From assembly GCF_016879755.1 (NCBI RefSeq), contig NZ_WOFU01000001.1, positions 1,116,001-1,180,000 on the forward strand: DNA of 64,000 nt, given 5' to 3'. The position numbers were made by a program, and so were the translations under genes. Shown in pieces: positions 8,077 to 16,901 of the stretch; the first letter of the stretch is position 1, and each line of letters opens with the position of its first letter. The notes below the pieces were generated by a model, which saw nothing but the letters and a program-made list of their open reading frames with translations, had not been told where the DNA came from and made no database searches. The DNA is from Bacillus sp. B15-48. GTDB taxonomy: Bacteria; Bacillota; Bacilli; Bacillales; Cytobacillaceae.

Positions 8077-9206
8077 GCCCTTGACCTCTTTCGATTAACG
8101 AAGAAAATCGCCGTGTATAAACCGATTGGAATCGTTAAAACAATCCCAATCCCACCTGCTAACGCCCGCGCCAACTCTAGTGAAAGATTCATTGAAAGTG
8201 TAAACCAAAATGGAGAGGCATTTTTAAAATACAAAATCAACATTGGAATTGAACCGCTAATATAAGCAAAAAACAAAATATTTGTCATTGTCCCCATAAT
8301 ATCTTTTCCAATATCCATTCCAGAAAGTTTCAATGCTTTCACAGAAATTTTATGATTCTGTTCATATAAGCTAAAGATGGAAGAAGACATCGTAATCGCT
8401 ACATCCATTACCGCTCCAAGCGAACCAATAAACACCCCTGCCATAAACACCGTTTGATAATGGCGCGTAATAAATTGCATATCTTCATACCGCAGCCCAC
8501 TTCCTGAAGTTACCCACATCACAACATAGGCAATCAACAGCGACAGAAATGTTCCTAATAACGTCGCTACAATCGCGGCATATGTTTTCTCATTTAACCC
8601 GTTTACAAGTAATAATGAAATAATTGTAAAGATAATTGCACTTATGCTACAGATTAGCAATAAACTAATATTCGTTGTATTTAAGTAAAGATCCAATGCA
8701 AATGATAATAAAACAGCATTAATAACGAGGCTGATAATTGAGAATAGCCCTTGCTTTTTTCCGACAAGCAGCAAAGTAATGATAAACAACCAAGCAACAA
8801 GCATGATGTATTTATCCCGTTTTACATCAAGGATTGCCCCCGTTAAATCCATTTCTGTCTTTTCGTCAATTGAAACAAATAATTCATTGCCAACACGGTA
8901 TCCCTGATCAAATCCACCTGATGCAGAATACTCATTTATTAAATGAATCAACTGTCCCCTCTCTTCGCCGTTTTTTATTTGAGCAATCAGATGTTGAGTG
9001 AAGCGTTGATCATAATTCCCATACATATCGGTTCCTTCGGTCAATTCCTCGATATTCGCCTCAATCACTTTTGCAATTGATCGTTCATACAAGAAAGCAT
9101 TGTTATAAACAAATAACATCGAAGCCGCAAAACAAATACTGGTGACGATTATCCAAAACCATTGTTTTCCAGACCCCGTTTTTATTTTATTAATGAATAA
9201 ATCCAT
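8073..9206 (-). CDS. YibE/F family membrane protein (first of pair)
   Basis: The protein has 377 residues. An N-terminal membrane segment (WFWIIVTSICFAASMLFVYN) is followed by an extracytoplasmic domain of about 110 residues. Then come seven or more membrane helices with the family blocks GSLGAVMDVAITMSSSIFSLYEQN and GKDIMGTMTNILFFAYISG. The start MDLFINKIK is preferred over one seven codons upstream because GGAGG lies seven bases before it and the upstream codons overlap that site. It forms an overlapping pair with the next gene. The function is unknown beyond membrane location. Confidence 0.78.
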   Translation of the reverse strand: MDLFINKIKTGSGKQWFWIIVTSICFAASMLFVYNNAFLYERSIAKVIEANIEELTEGTDMYGNYDQRFTQHLIAQIKNGEERGQLIHLINEYSASGGFDQGYRVGNELFVSIDEKTEMDLTGAILDVKRDKYIMLVAWLFIITLLLVGKKQGLFSIISLVINAVLLSFALDLYLNTTNISLLLICSISAIIFTIISLLLVNGLNEKTYAAIVATLLGTFLSLLIAYVVMWVTSGSGLRYEDMQFITRHYQTVFMAGVFIGSLGAVMDVAITMSSSIFSLYEQNHKISVKALKLSGMDIGKDIMGTMTNILFFAYISGSIPMLILYFKNASPFWFTLSMNLSLELARALAGGIGIVLTIPIGLYTAIFFVNRKRSRA

Positions 9207-9522
9207 AAAAAAACCTCCGGACCTCACTTGAAATGTTCGTTACAAGTCTTTTATTGGACCCCAAACTTAAAGATGTATCGGTACCATTATTTCATATAAA
9301 AATTACATGTTCAAAAAATTTATAAAAATTGGTTATATGTGTATAATAGTAATTAGGGCTTAAGGTGCATTTTACCAATTCCCTCATATATTAAAAAAGC
9401 TCAAGTGAACCTTGTCCATCGAGTTTAGTCTTTTAAGACGATAGACTTACGTACTACCCCATTTGGATGTGGAAGAATGAGCTCTTAAAAGGTTGTTTTA
9501 AAAAAGAGCCGTTTGTTTTCGC
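9207..9522. other. Intergenic region upstream of the ahpC promoter
   Basis: I found no gene here. A GCTCTT/AAGAGC stem with a T-rich tail lies at 9481-9509 and a CC(C)CAT/ATGTGG hairpin at about 9458-9473. Neither belongs to an RNA class I recognise. Confidence 0.4.
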
Positions 9523-9577
9523 TTGACAAATAAATAATGTTATTTAATAATTAATATATATTTAGAATTATTATAGT
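9523..9577 (+). promoter_or_regulatory. ahpC promoter with PerR-like box
   Basis: A consensus -35 (TTGACA, 9523-9528) is followed by a very AT-rich -10 region near 9544-9551. Immediately downstream, TTAGAATTATTATAG (9563-9577) matches the PerR box TTATAATTATTATAA at 13 of 15 positions. PerR is the peroxide-sensing repressor of ahpCF in Bacillus, so peroxide induction is the likely control. Confidence 0.6.
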
Positions 9578-9640
9578 TAATAGAGCAATTGCTTTATACT
9601 ATAAATAATTCACAAACAAAATTTAGGAGGAAGATCGATT

Positions 9641-10204
9641 ATGTCATTAGTTGGAAAAGAAATACTACCATTCAAAGCACAAGCATTCAAAAACGGTGAG
9701 TTTGTTGAAGTAACAGATGAAAACTTAAAAGGCCAATGGAGCATCGTATGCTTTTATCCAGCAGATTTTACATTCGTTTGTCCAACTGAACTTGAAGACC
9801 TTCAAAACGAATACCCAGCTCTTAGAGAACTTGGAGTTGAAGTATACTCAGTTTCAACAGACACTCATTTCACACATAAAGCATGGCATGACCACTCAGA
9901 AGCAATTGGCAAAATTACTTATACAATGATTGGGGATCCTTCCCACCAAATTTCTCGCAACTTTGATGTTTTAATTGAAGAAGAAGGGATTGCAGACCGT
10001 GGTACTTTCATCATTGATCCAGATGGTGTTGTCCAAGCTGTTGAAATTAACGCTGGCGGAATCGGCCGTGATGCAAGCACACTTATTAACAAAATCAAAG
10101 CTGCACAATATGTACGTAACAATCCAGGCGAAGTTTGCCCTGCTAAATGGGAAGAAGGCGGCGAAACCCTTAAGCCAAGCCTTGATCTAGTAGGAAAGAT
10201 TTAA
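9641..10204 (+). CDS. ahpC: Alkyl hydroperoxide reductase subunit C (2-Cys peroxiredoxin)
   Basis: The protein has 187 residues, the standard bacterial AhpC length. The peroxidatic cysteine is C47 in DFTFVCPTE and the resolving cysteine is C166 in GEVCPAKW. Fold-conserved segments such as [15 protein letters not shown] and [14 protein letters not shown] are present. It reduces H2O2 and organic peroxides in the cytoplasm and is recycled by AhpF, encoded 15 bp downstream. A strong AGGAGG site precedes the ATG. Confidence 0.97.
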   Translation: MSLVGKEILPFKAQAFKNGEFVEVTDENLKGQWSIVCFYPADFTFVCPTELEDLQNEYPALRELGVEVYSVSTDTHFTHKAWHDHSEAIGKITYTMIGDPSHQISRNFDVLIEEEGIADRGTFIIDPDGVVQAVEINAGGIGRDASTLINKIKAAQYVRNNPGEVCPAKWEEGGETLKPSLDLVGKI

Positions 10205-10219
10205 GGAGAGCGATTATAA

Positions 10220-11749
10220 ATGGCACTTGATGCAGAAATTAAAACACAGTTAAACCAGTATCTTCAATTATTGGAAAACGACATTCTGCTCAAAGTCAGT
10301 GTAGGTTCAGATGACATATCAAAGGAAATGCTAGCTCTTGTTGAAGAGCTAGCTTCCATGTCATCGAAAATCACTGTCGAAAAAGCAGAACTAAGAAGAA
10401 CACCGAGCTTTAGTGTAAATCGAATCGGTGAGGAGACTGGCGTAACATTTGCTGGTATTCCATTAGGACATGAGTTTACATCTTTAGTTTTAGCATTGCT
10501 TCAAGTTAGCGGTCGGGCTCCAAAAGTGGATCAAAGTGTGATCGATCAAATCAAAAAGATCGATGGTGAATATCACTTTGAAACATATGTCAGCCTAACT
10601 TGCCACAACTGTCCTGATGTTGTCCAAGCTCTAAATATCATGAGTGTGCTTAACCCGAATATAACGCATACAATGATTGATGGCGCTGCATTTAAAGAGG
10701 AAGTTGAAGCGAAAAATGTAATGGCCGTACCAGCTGTTTTCTTAAATGGTGAGTTCTTTAATGGTGGCCGTATTTCACTTCAAGAAATTCTAGCTAAAAT
10801 AGGTGAAGGTCTAAGCGCTGAGGATTTTGCTGACAAAGATCCTTACGATGTTCTCGTCGTTGGCGGTGGTCCAGCTGGATCAAGTGCAGCGATTTATGCA
10901 TCACGTAAAGGGATTCGCACAGGAATTGTCGCAGAACGCTTTGGCGGCCAAATTCTTGACACCCTTAGCATCGAAAACTTTATCAGTGTGAAAGCGACAG
11001 AAGGTCCTAAACTTGCACAGGCTCTTGAAGAGCATGTTAAAGAGTATGACATTGATGTTATGGACTTACAACTTGCAAAACGTTTAGAGAAGAAAGAGTT
11101 ATTTGAACTTGAACTTGAAAATGGAGCTGTTCTTAAGAGCAAATCCATCATTATTTCAACAGGTGCTCGTTGGCGCAATGTTAACGTCCCTGGTGAACAA
11201 GAGCTTAAAAACAAAGGGGTCGCATATTGCCCACATTGTGATGGTCCATTGTTTGCAGGAAAAGATGTTGCCGTAATCGGTGGAGGTAACTCTGGCATTG
11301 AGGCAGCTATTGATCTTGCTGGGATTGTGAAGCATGTCACAGTTCTTGAGTTTGCACCAGAATTAAAAGCTGACCAAGTCCTTCAAGAGCGTTTAAACAG
11401 CCTGCCAAATGTAACAGTTGTAACGAACGCTGCGACACAGGAAATAACCGGTACAGATAATGTAACTGGCATTACTTACAGCGATCGTGATACTGGTGAA
11501 GAGCATCATGTTGAATTACAAGGTGTATTTGTCCAAATCGGACTTGTGCCTAACACTGAGTGGTTAGAGGGTACGCTTGAGCGTAACCGTATCGGTGAAA
11601 TCATCGTTGATAAGCGCGGAACGACAAGCATCCCTGGCGTATTCGCAGCAGGAGATTGTACAGACAGCGCCTACAACCAAATTATTATTTCAATGGGATC
11701 TGGAGCAACTGCAGCTTTAGGTGCATTCGATTATCTCATCCGAAACTAA
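10220..11749 (+). CDS. ahpF: Alkyl hydroperoxide reductase subunit F
   Basis: The protein has 509 residues with the full AhpF architecture. Tandem thioredoxin-like folds (1-200) carry the transfer pair C128-H-N-C131. They are followed by a thioredoxin-reductase-like flavoprotein with an FAD motif ([21 protein letters not shown], about 211-230), the redox pair C337-P-H-C340, an NAD-binding motif ([13 protein letters not shown]) and [11 protein letters not shown] near the end. It passes electrons from NADH to AhpC. It is co-transcribed with ahpC and ends at a terminator. Confidence 0.97.
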   Translation: MALDAEIKTQLNQYLQLLENDILLKVSVGSDDISKEMLALVEELASMSSKITVEKAELRRTPSFSVNRIGEETGVTFAGIPLGHEFTSLVLALLQVSGRAPKVDQSVIDQIKKIDGEYHFETYVSLTCHNCPDVVQALNIMSVLNPNITHTMIDGAAFKEEVEAKNVMAVPAVFLNGEFFNGGRISLQEILAKIGEGLSAEDFADKDPYDVLVVGGGPAGSSAAIYASRKGIRTGIVAERFGGQILDTLSIENFISVKATEGPKLAQALEEHVKEYDIDVMDLQLAKRLEKKELFELELENGAVLKSKSIIISTGARWRNVNVPGEQELKNKGVAYCPHCDGPLFAGKDVAVIGGGNSGIEAAIDLAGIVKHVTVLEFAPELKADQVLQERLNSLPNVTVVTNAATQEITGTDNVTGITYSDRDTGEEHHVELQGVFVQIGLVPNTEWLEGTLERNRIGEIIVDKRGTTSIPGVFAAGDCTDSAYNQIIISMGSGATAALGAFDYLIRN

Positions 11750-11779
11750 TAACGATCATTAGATACACTCAATACATGA

Positions 11780-11831
11780 GAAAGTCGCTATGTTATCAAA
11801 TATGGTAATACAGCGGCTTTCTCTGCTTTTT
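11780..11831 (+). terminator. Terminator of ahpCF
   Basis: A long stem (AGAAAGTCGCT...GTTA with TAATACAGCGGCTTTCT, imperfect) precedes CTGCTTTTT. Confidence 0.7.
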
Positions 11832-11848
11832 AACGTTATTACCTTTTT

Positions 11849-12622
11849 CTATCTTCTCCTCTTTCGTTTATGAGTCTTTTTCTTAAATATCTGTTTTTTA
11901 TATTGAAGATATTTTTTGTATGTGTTTGCATCATTTATTTTCTCAAGATCTGAACAATCTGGATTCGTATTTGCTTCAATCAACCATACCCTCCCCTCCT
12001 TGTCTACTCCCATATCTAACCCGAGCAATCGAAACGGAAAATGAGAACCTAAACAATAGGAAATTTGATGTGATAAATCAACTAATTCACGTAATACTTG
12101 AATTGAATCCAATTTTTGATCTGTATGTTTTAAAACCTGCCCCACGGTAAATTCCAAATTTCCTCTTGCTACATTCGTTACTACCGCGTCTTTTTCCTTA
12201 GCAACAATCGCCGCTGTCAACGAAAGCGCCCAGCGATTCATTGGCTTTTGCATCACTATCCGGATGTGAAACGGTCCCCCATTGTAAGTAGCTAAATCAA
12301 TCCCTTGTTGGACAATATAAGACTTGTCAGCGTCGAATCTACCGACTAACTCGTCAACAACTTCAGGAAAAGAAAGAGTCTTTTTCTTATCTTCATAGGC
12401 AAGCTCATATTTTGATGCACTGATTCGCCTAATACGACTGACTCCCAATCCCTTTCTTCCACGATTTGGTTTAACATAAACGGATGAATAAGATTCCAAC
12501 ATTTTCTTTAGTTTCCCTTCAGAAAACCAGTGAGTTTCCGGCACATGCTGCGAAAGGATTGGATCCTTCAATAAGGGGAGCGTTTTTCTCATCTTACTTT
12601 TAATCATTTTATGCTTAGTCAA
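11849..12622 (-). CDS. YheC/YheD-like ATP-grasp spore-coat-associated protein
   Basis: The protein has 257 residues. VYVKPNRGRKGLGVSRI is the ATP-grasp lysine/glycine loop, YIVQQGIDL the adenine-binding hinge, and LLGLDMGVDKEGRVWLIEANTNPD the Mg-binding D/E/N cluster typical of YheC/YheD proteins. Those are found on endospores in Bacillus and have no proven substrate. Translation starts at TTG (GGAGG seven bases upstream). The C-terminus is strongly basic (KKKTHKRKRRR). It is shorter than full-length YheC/D proteins (about 360-450 residues) and lacks the usual N-terminal extension. Confidence 0.78.
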   Translation of the reverse strand: MTKHKMIKSKMRKTLPLLKDPILSQHVPETHWFSEGKLKKMLESYSSVYVKPNRGRKGLGVSRIRRISASKYELAYEDKKKTLSFPEVVDELVGRFDADKSYIVQQGIDLATYNGGPFHIRIVMQKPMNRWALSLTAAIVAKEKDAVVTNVARGNLEFTVGQVLKHTDQKLDSIQVLRELVDLSHQISYCLGSHFPFRLLGLDMGVDKEGRVWLIEANTNPDCSDLEKINDANTYKKYLQYKKQIFKKKTHKRKRRR

Positions 12623-12812
12623 ACCTTAACCTCCCTAATGGTTCTTGTACATTCTATGGGTTATGCCATAAAGTGAACCGATTAAAGGCCTAATGGGGGA
12701 GTTAAATTTTTACAATCAATTCTTTGTCGTTAACATAATATTCAATTTGTTTTGCGGTAATTTCATTTATTTTCGATACAATACACTTAACCAAGATGAA
12801 AGGAAGTGGCAT

Positions 12813-13721
12813 ATGTTACTAAAACGCAGGTCTGAGTCCGATGAATTATTATCTTTGAGGTATTTAAATGCGCGCATGGAGTTATCTAGAGAGGAGGCTT
12901 TCCGCTATTTTAACCTTGAAAAAGGTTATGAAGGGGAAGTGAAATTTGACCTACTATTAGAAGGGCTACAAGGAGAAAAGCTAATCATTAATGACTTACT
13001 TCTTCAGGTGAACAACTCCTATTTTCAAATTGATTCAGTAATTATTTCACAAGGAGGGATTCACCTTATCGATATTAAAAATTTTGAAGGAGACTGTTAC
13101 TTAGAATCGGACAAACTATATTCCGTAACAACTGGTCGTGAATATAAAAATCCTCTCGATCAGCTAAAGAGAAGTGCTACTTTATTCCGTCAACTTCTTC
13201 AAAGTACAAAAGAAGATTACCTTGTTGAAGCCTCCATTATTTTTATTAACTCTGAATTCACCTTATATCAAGCCCCTATGGATCTGCCAGTTATTTTCCC
13301 TACCCAAATCAACCGTTTTATGAAAAATTTAAATCAAGCGCCATCTAAACTAAATGATGGGCATAAAAAACTAGCACAAAAATTACTTTCATTGCACCAG
13401 CCAAAAAATCCATATATCATTTTGCCTACCTATCATTATGACAAGCCAAAGAAAGGAGTTTATTGTAAAATCTGCCAGTGTTTTTCAGTCTCTATTAAAA
13501 AATATCATTTTGTCTGCGGAAAATGCGGAGAAAATGAAAAAATCAGACACGCGATTCTTAGGCTTATAAAGGAATATCATTTTCTTTTTCCTGAACGAAA
13601 GTTAACAACACAAACAATTTACGAATGGTGTAATACTGATTTAGACAAAAGGACTATTTGCAGAGTTTTAAATAGCAACTTTACAAAAGTTGGTGGGTCA
13701 AGTAATACTTACTATATTTAG
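12813..13721 (+). CDS. NERD domain protein with zinc-ribbon-like C-terminal region
   Basis: The protein has 302 residues from the ATG preceded by AAAGGAAGTGG; an upstream in-frame start has no such site. Residues about 35-150 form a NERD (nuclease-related) domain: GYEGEVKFDLLL, NDLLLQVNNSYFQIDSVIIS and IHLIDIKNFEGDCY resemble the restriction-like core with a D...IK signature. A CKIC-x(n)-CGKC motif follows (about residues 220-245), then a possible helix-turn-helix tail. The role is unknown; members are suspected of DNA processing. It is divergent from the ATP-grasp gene and is followed by the large repeat array. Confidence 0.68.
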   Translation: MLLKRRSESDELLSLRYLNARMELSREEAFRYFNLEKGYEGEVKFDLLLEGLQGEKLIINDLLLQVNNSYFQIDSVIISQGGIHLIDIKNFEGDCYLESDKLYSVTTGREYKNPLDQLKRSATLFRQLLQSTKEDYLVEASIIFINSEFTLYQAPMDLPVIFPTQINRFMKNLNQAPSKLNDGHKKLAQKLLSLHQPKNPYIILPTYHYDKPKKGVYCKICQCFSVSIKKYHFVCGKCGENEKIRHAILRLIKEYHFLFPERKLTTQTIYEWCNTDLDKRTICRVLNSNFTKVGGSSNTYYI

Positions 13722-13756
13722 TTGATTTTCTATTTAATTTTTTCTCAAATTTCATT

Positions 13757-14635
13757 CCTGACAGATTCGTTCCTTTGACTTGAGATTCTGTCTGAAGGAC
13801 GGCTGCTTTCAGACAGATTCGATTCTGTCTGAAGGAGCACCACTTTCCGACAGATTCACTCCTTTGGCTCGCAATTCTGTCTGAAGGACGGCCGCTTTCG
13901 GACAGATTCACTCCTTCGGCTCGCAATTCTGTCTGAATGAACACCTCTTTCGGACAGATTCACTCCTTTGGCTCGGGATTCTGTCTGAAGGAGCACCACT
14001 TTCCGACAGATTCACTCCTTTGGCTCGGGATTCTGTCTGAAGGAGCACCACTTTCCGACAGATTCACTCCTTCGGCTTGGGATTCTGTCTGAAGGAGCAC
14101 CACTTTCGGACAGATTCACCCCTCTGGCTCGCGATTCTGTCTGAATGAACACCCCCTTTCAGACAGAATCGCTCCCTTGACTCAGAAATCTGTCTGAATG
14201 AACACCCCTTTCAGACAGATTCACTCCCTTGACTCAGAAATCTGTCTGAATGAACACCTCTTTCAGACAGATTCACTCCTTCGGCTCGCGATTCTGTCTG
14301 AATGAACACCTCTTTCGGACAACTTATCTCCTTCGACTCAAGATTCTGTCTGAAGGAGCACCACTTTCGGACAGATTCACCCCTCTGGCTCGCGATTCTG
14401 TCTGAATGAACACCCCCTTTCAGACAGATTCACTCCCTTGACTCAGAAATCTGTCTGAATGAACACCCCTTTCAGACAGATTCACTCCCTTGACTCAGAA
14501 ATCTGTCTGAATGAACACCTCTTTCAGACAGATTCACTCCTTCGGCTCGCGATTCTGTCTGAATGAACACCTCTTTCAGACAGATTCACTCCTTCGGCTC
14601 GCGATTCTGTCTGAATGAACACCGCTCTCGGACTA
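13757..14635. repeat. Tandem array of 52-bp hairpin units, 17 copies of the core
   Basis: CTGTCTGAA recurs 17 times between 13788 and 14615. Spacing is 52 bp throughout except one 37-bp and two 53-bp steps. Each unit pairs CTGTCTGAA with TTCRGACAG across a short variable loop, then has a variable CACTCC-x-GGCTCG-type linker. A five-unit block (starting near 14085) is repeated almost exactly 261 bp later (near 14346), a higher-order duplication. There is no convincing gene in the array; a reading frame through it on the minus strand only mirrors the period. It fills the whole gap between the NERD gene and the LysR gene. Confidence 0.9.
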
Positions 14636-14647
14636 CTCCCTCATCCA

Positions 14648-15535
14648 TCAGTAGCTACGATTGATGCTTTCCACAAACTTCTTTGCAGCTCGTGATAAAG
14701 GGACATTTTTTAAATAACAAATCCCGATACTCCTTTTCGGAACTTCCTCTTCTAACTTTACCTCGTACAAATCTCCTCTTTTTAAGTAATCTTCCGAGAA
14801 CTCTTTTATTACACAGGAAATACCTAGATTTATTCTCGTAAATTCTAAAACTAAATCATACGATCCTAGTTCGAATACAGGGGAAATTTGAAAACCCCTT
14901 TTCTCAAAGAAATTCTCCATAAATATTCGTGAATTTGACTTCTTTTCTAAAAAGATTAACGGCAGCCTCATTAAATACTCTAAGCTAATCGGTTTTTCTG
15001 TTATTTTTTTATATTTTTCTCCGCAGACAAAAATATCCTGAATCTCTTTGCATGGGATCACCTGAAGATGTTCTTCATCGATTGGCAAATTGCAGATTCC
15101 AACATCGACTTTTCCAGATTTAATAAAATCGCAAATTTCCATTGTCGTTCCATTTAATATATTTAATTTGATCCCAGGATATCTTGAATGAAATTCCTCT
15201 AAATAGGGCAATAAATAATAACGAGAAATTGTATCGCCAACGCCAATACGCAGTTGACCTGTTTTTAATGTCTTAAATTCTAAAATTTTATCTTCTCCGA
15301 CGTGAATCATTCCAAGGGCGGAATTCACATGCTCGTTTAAAAGTTTTCCCTCATTTGTTAATACAACGCCTTTTGATGTCCGATAAAATAGCTGTATTTC
15401 TAACTCATTCTCAAGTTTCGAGATGGCTTGACTAACAGCAGATTGTGTCATATATAGCTCCTGTGCTGCTTTAGAAAAGCTTTTATTTCGGCTAACTACG
15501 TTAAATATACGATATAAATCCAATTTCCCAATCAT
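14648..15535 (-). CDS. LysR-family transcriptional regulator
   Basis: The protein has 295 residues, normal LysR length. The N-terminal helix-turn-helix is clear (SFSKAAQELYMTQSAVSQAISKLENELEI, about 18-47). GQLRIGVGDTISRYYLLPYLEEF begins the periplasmic-binding-fold sensor domain. It is divergent from the CofE-like gene 130 bp away, and an inverted repeat lies between them, so it probably controls that gene and itself. The ligand is unknown. The sensor half resembles the CysL/CbbR-like branch, but that does not define a substrate. Confidence 0.88.
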   Translation of the reverse strand: MIGKLDLYRIFNVVSRNKSFSKAAQELYMTQSAVSQAISKLENELEIQLFYRTSKGVVLTNEGKLLNEHVNSALGMIHVGEDKILEFKTLKTGQLRIGVGDTISRYYLLPYLEEFHSRYPGIKLNILNGTTMEICDFIKSGKVDVGICNLPIDEEHLQVIPCKEIQDIFVCGEKYKKITEKPISLEYLMRLPLIFLEKKSNSRIFMENFFEKRGFQISPVFELGSYDLVLEFTRINLGISCVIKEFSEDYLKRGDLYEVKLEEEVPKRSIGICYLKNVPLSRAAKKFVESINRSY

Positions 15536-15579
15536 ATTAGTTCCCCTTATATCACATATTAAGAATATTAATTTTACTT

Positions 15580-15598
15580 ATAATCCTCTAAAGGTTAT
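15580..15598. promoter_or_regulatory. Candidate LysR operator
   Basis: The imperfect dyad ATAATCCTCTAAAGGTTAT has outer arms ATAA/TTAT that pair perfectly. It lies midway between the divergent LysR and CofE-like genes, where LysR T-N11-A sites usually sit. Confidence 0.4.
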
Positions 15599-15665
15599 AT
15601 TAACATAGAGCTTAAAATTCGTATTTAAATTCTTTAAATTTACTCTTATTAGAGGAGAGATCATA

Positions 15666-16856
15666 TTGGAAAGACTAGTTGGAACCGTCGTACGTGGACT
15701 TCGTGGACCAATCATTAACGAAGGAGATAATATTGAACAAATCGTTGTTGATACTGTACTAAATGCAGCAAAGGGTGAAGGTTATGCAATCGATGATCGT
15801 GATATCATCACAATAACCGAATCCGTTGTCGCTCGTGCACAAGGAAACTATGCAACCATTGATAATATTGCAACAGATGTAAACGCAAAATTTGGTGAAG
15901 ACACAATTGGGGTTATTTTCCCAATCCTTAGCCGTAACCGCTTTGCTAACTGCTTACGTGGGATTGCCAAAGGGGCGAAAAAAATCGTTCTAATGTTAAG
16001 CTATCCGTCGGACGAAGTTGGGAACCATCTAGTAGAAATCGATGAACTTGATGTGAAAGGGATCAACCCTTGGACAGATGTATTATCAGAAGCTGACTTC
16101 CGAAAGCATTTCGGTTGTAACAAACATCCTTTTACAGGTGTTGATTATATTGAATATTATAAAGGTTTAATTGAAGAAGAAGGCGCAGCTTGTGAGGTCA
16201 TCTTCTCAAACAATCCGAAAACGATTTTAGACTATACAAAAAATGTATTAACTTGTGATATTCACTCCCGTTTTAGAACGAGACGCATTTTAACGAATAA
16301 TGGCGCTGAAAAAGTTTATGGCCTTGATGATATCCTTAAAGAGTCAATCGATGGCAGTGGCTTTAATGAAGATTACGGTCTACTTGGATCAAATAAAGCA
16401 ACTGAAGACAGCGTAAAACTATTCCCAAATAACTGCCAACCAATCGTTGATGGCATTCAAGCAAAAATAAAAGAACTTACTGGGAAAACTATTGAAGTGA
16501 TGGTTTATGGCGATGGTGCATTTAAAGACCCGGTAGGAAAGATTTGGGAGTTAGCTGACCCAGTTGTATCCCCTGGTTACACAGCAGGACTTGATGGAAC
16601 ACCTAATGAAGTAAAATTAAAATACTTGGCAGATAACAACTTCTCTCATCTCCGTGGAGAAGAGTTGAAACAAGAAATTTCCAAATATATCAAGAATAAA
16701 AATGAAGATTTAGTCGGTGCGATGGAAGCTCAAGGTACAACTCCTCGTAGATTAACAGACCTTATTGGTTCTTTATCTGACTTAACTTCTGGTAGTGGAG
16801 ACAAAGGAACACCAATGGTTTATATTCAAGGTTACTTTGACAATTATACAAAATAA
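15666..16856 (+). CDS. CofE-like protein (coenzyme F420-0:L-glutamate ligase family), function unknown
   Basis: The protein has 396 residues and starts at TTG behind GAGGAGAG. The early segment DRDIITITESVVARAQGNY corresponds to the DVLVV..KIVSKAEGR block of F420-0:glutamyl ligases, and VMVYGDGAFKDPVGKIWELADP to a later acidic metal-binding block. It is about 140 residues longer than true CofE (near 250) and no other F420 gene is present, so a role in F420 is unlikely. It probably amidates or ligates another small substrate. It converges with a cyclic-2,3-diphosphoglycerate-synthetase-like gene, and the pairing may be functional. Confidence 0.6.
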   Translation: MERLVGTVVRGLRGPIINEGDNIEQIVVDTVLNAAKGEGYAIDDRDIITITESVVARAQGNYATIDNIATDVNAKFGEDTIGVIFPILSRNRFANCLRGIAKGAKKIVLMLSYPSDEVGNHLVEIDELDVKGINPWTDVLSEADFRKHFGCNKHPFTGVDYIEYYKGLIEEEGAACEVIFSNNPKTILDYTKNVLTCDIHSRFRTRRILTNNGAEKVYGLDDILKESIDGSGFNEDYGLLGSNKATEDSVKLFPNNCQPIVDGIQAKIKELTGKTIEVMVYGDGAFKDPVGKIWELADPVVSPGYTAGLDGTPNEVKLKYLADNNFSHLRGEELKQEISKYIKNKNEDLVGAMEAQGTTPRRLTDLIGSLSDLTSGSGDKGTPMVYIQGYFDNYTK

Positions 16857-16864
16857 CCGTATGC

Positions 16865-16895
16865 AAAAAGGATGCTTCACGAAGCATCCTTTTTT
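16865..16895. terminator. Bidirectional terminator
   Basis: The stem AAAAAGGATGCTTC / GAAGCATCCTTTTT lies between convergent genes, with A and T runs on both sides. Confidence 0.85.
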
Positions 16896-16901
16896 ACGGT
16901 T

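Noticed and set aside
13681-13944. Minus-strand reading frame of 87 codons running through the start of the 52-bp array
   Set aside because: It mirrors the repeat period, has no ribosome site and resembles no protein; it overlaps the NERD gene end.
13757-14635. CRISPR array
   Set aside because: Units are almost uniform over 52 bp with no unique spacers of 30-40 bp, and no cas genes are in the window.
15666-16856. A true coenzyme F420 biosynthesis gene
   Set aside because: The protein is about 140 residues too long and no other F420 gene or F420-dependent enzyme is seen.
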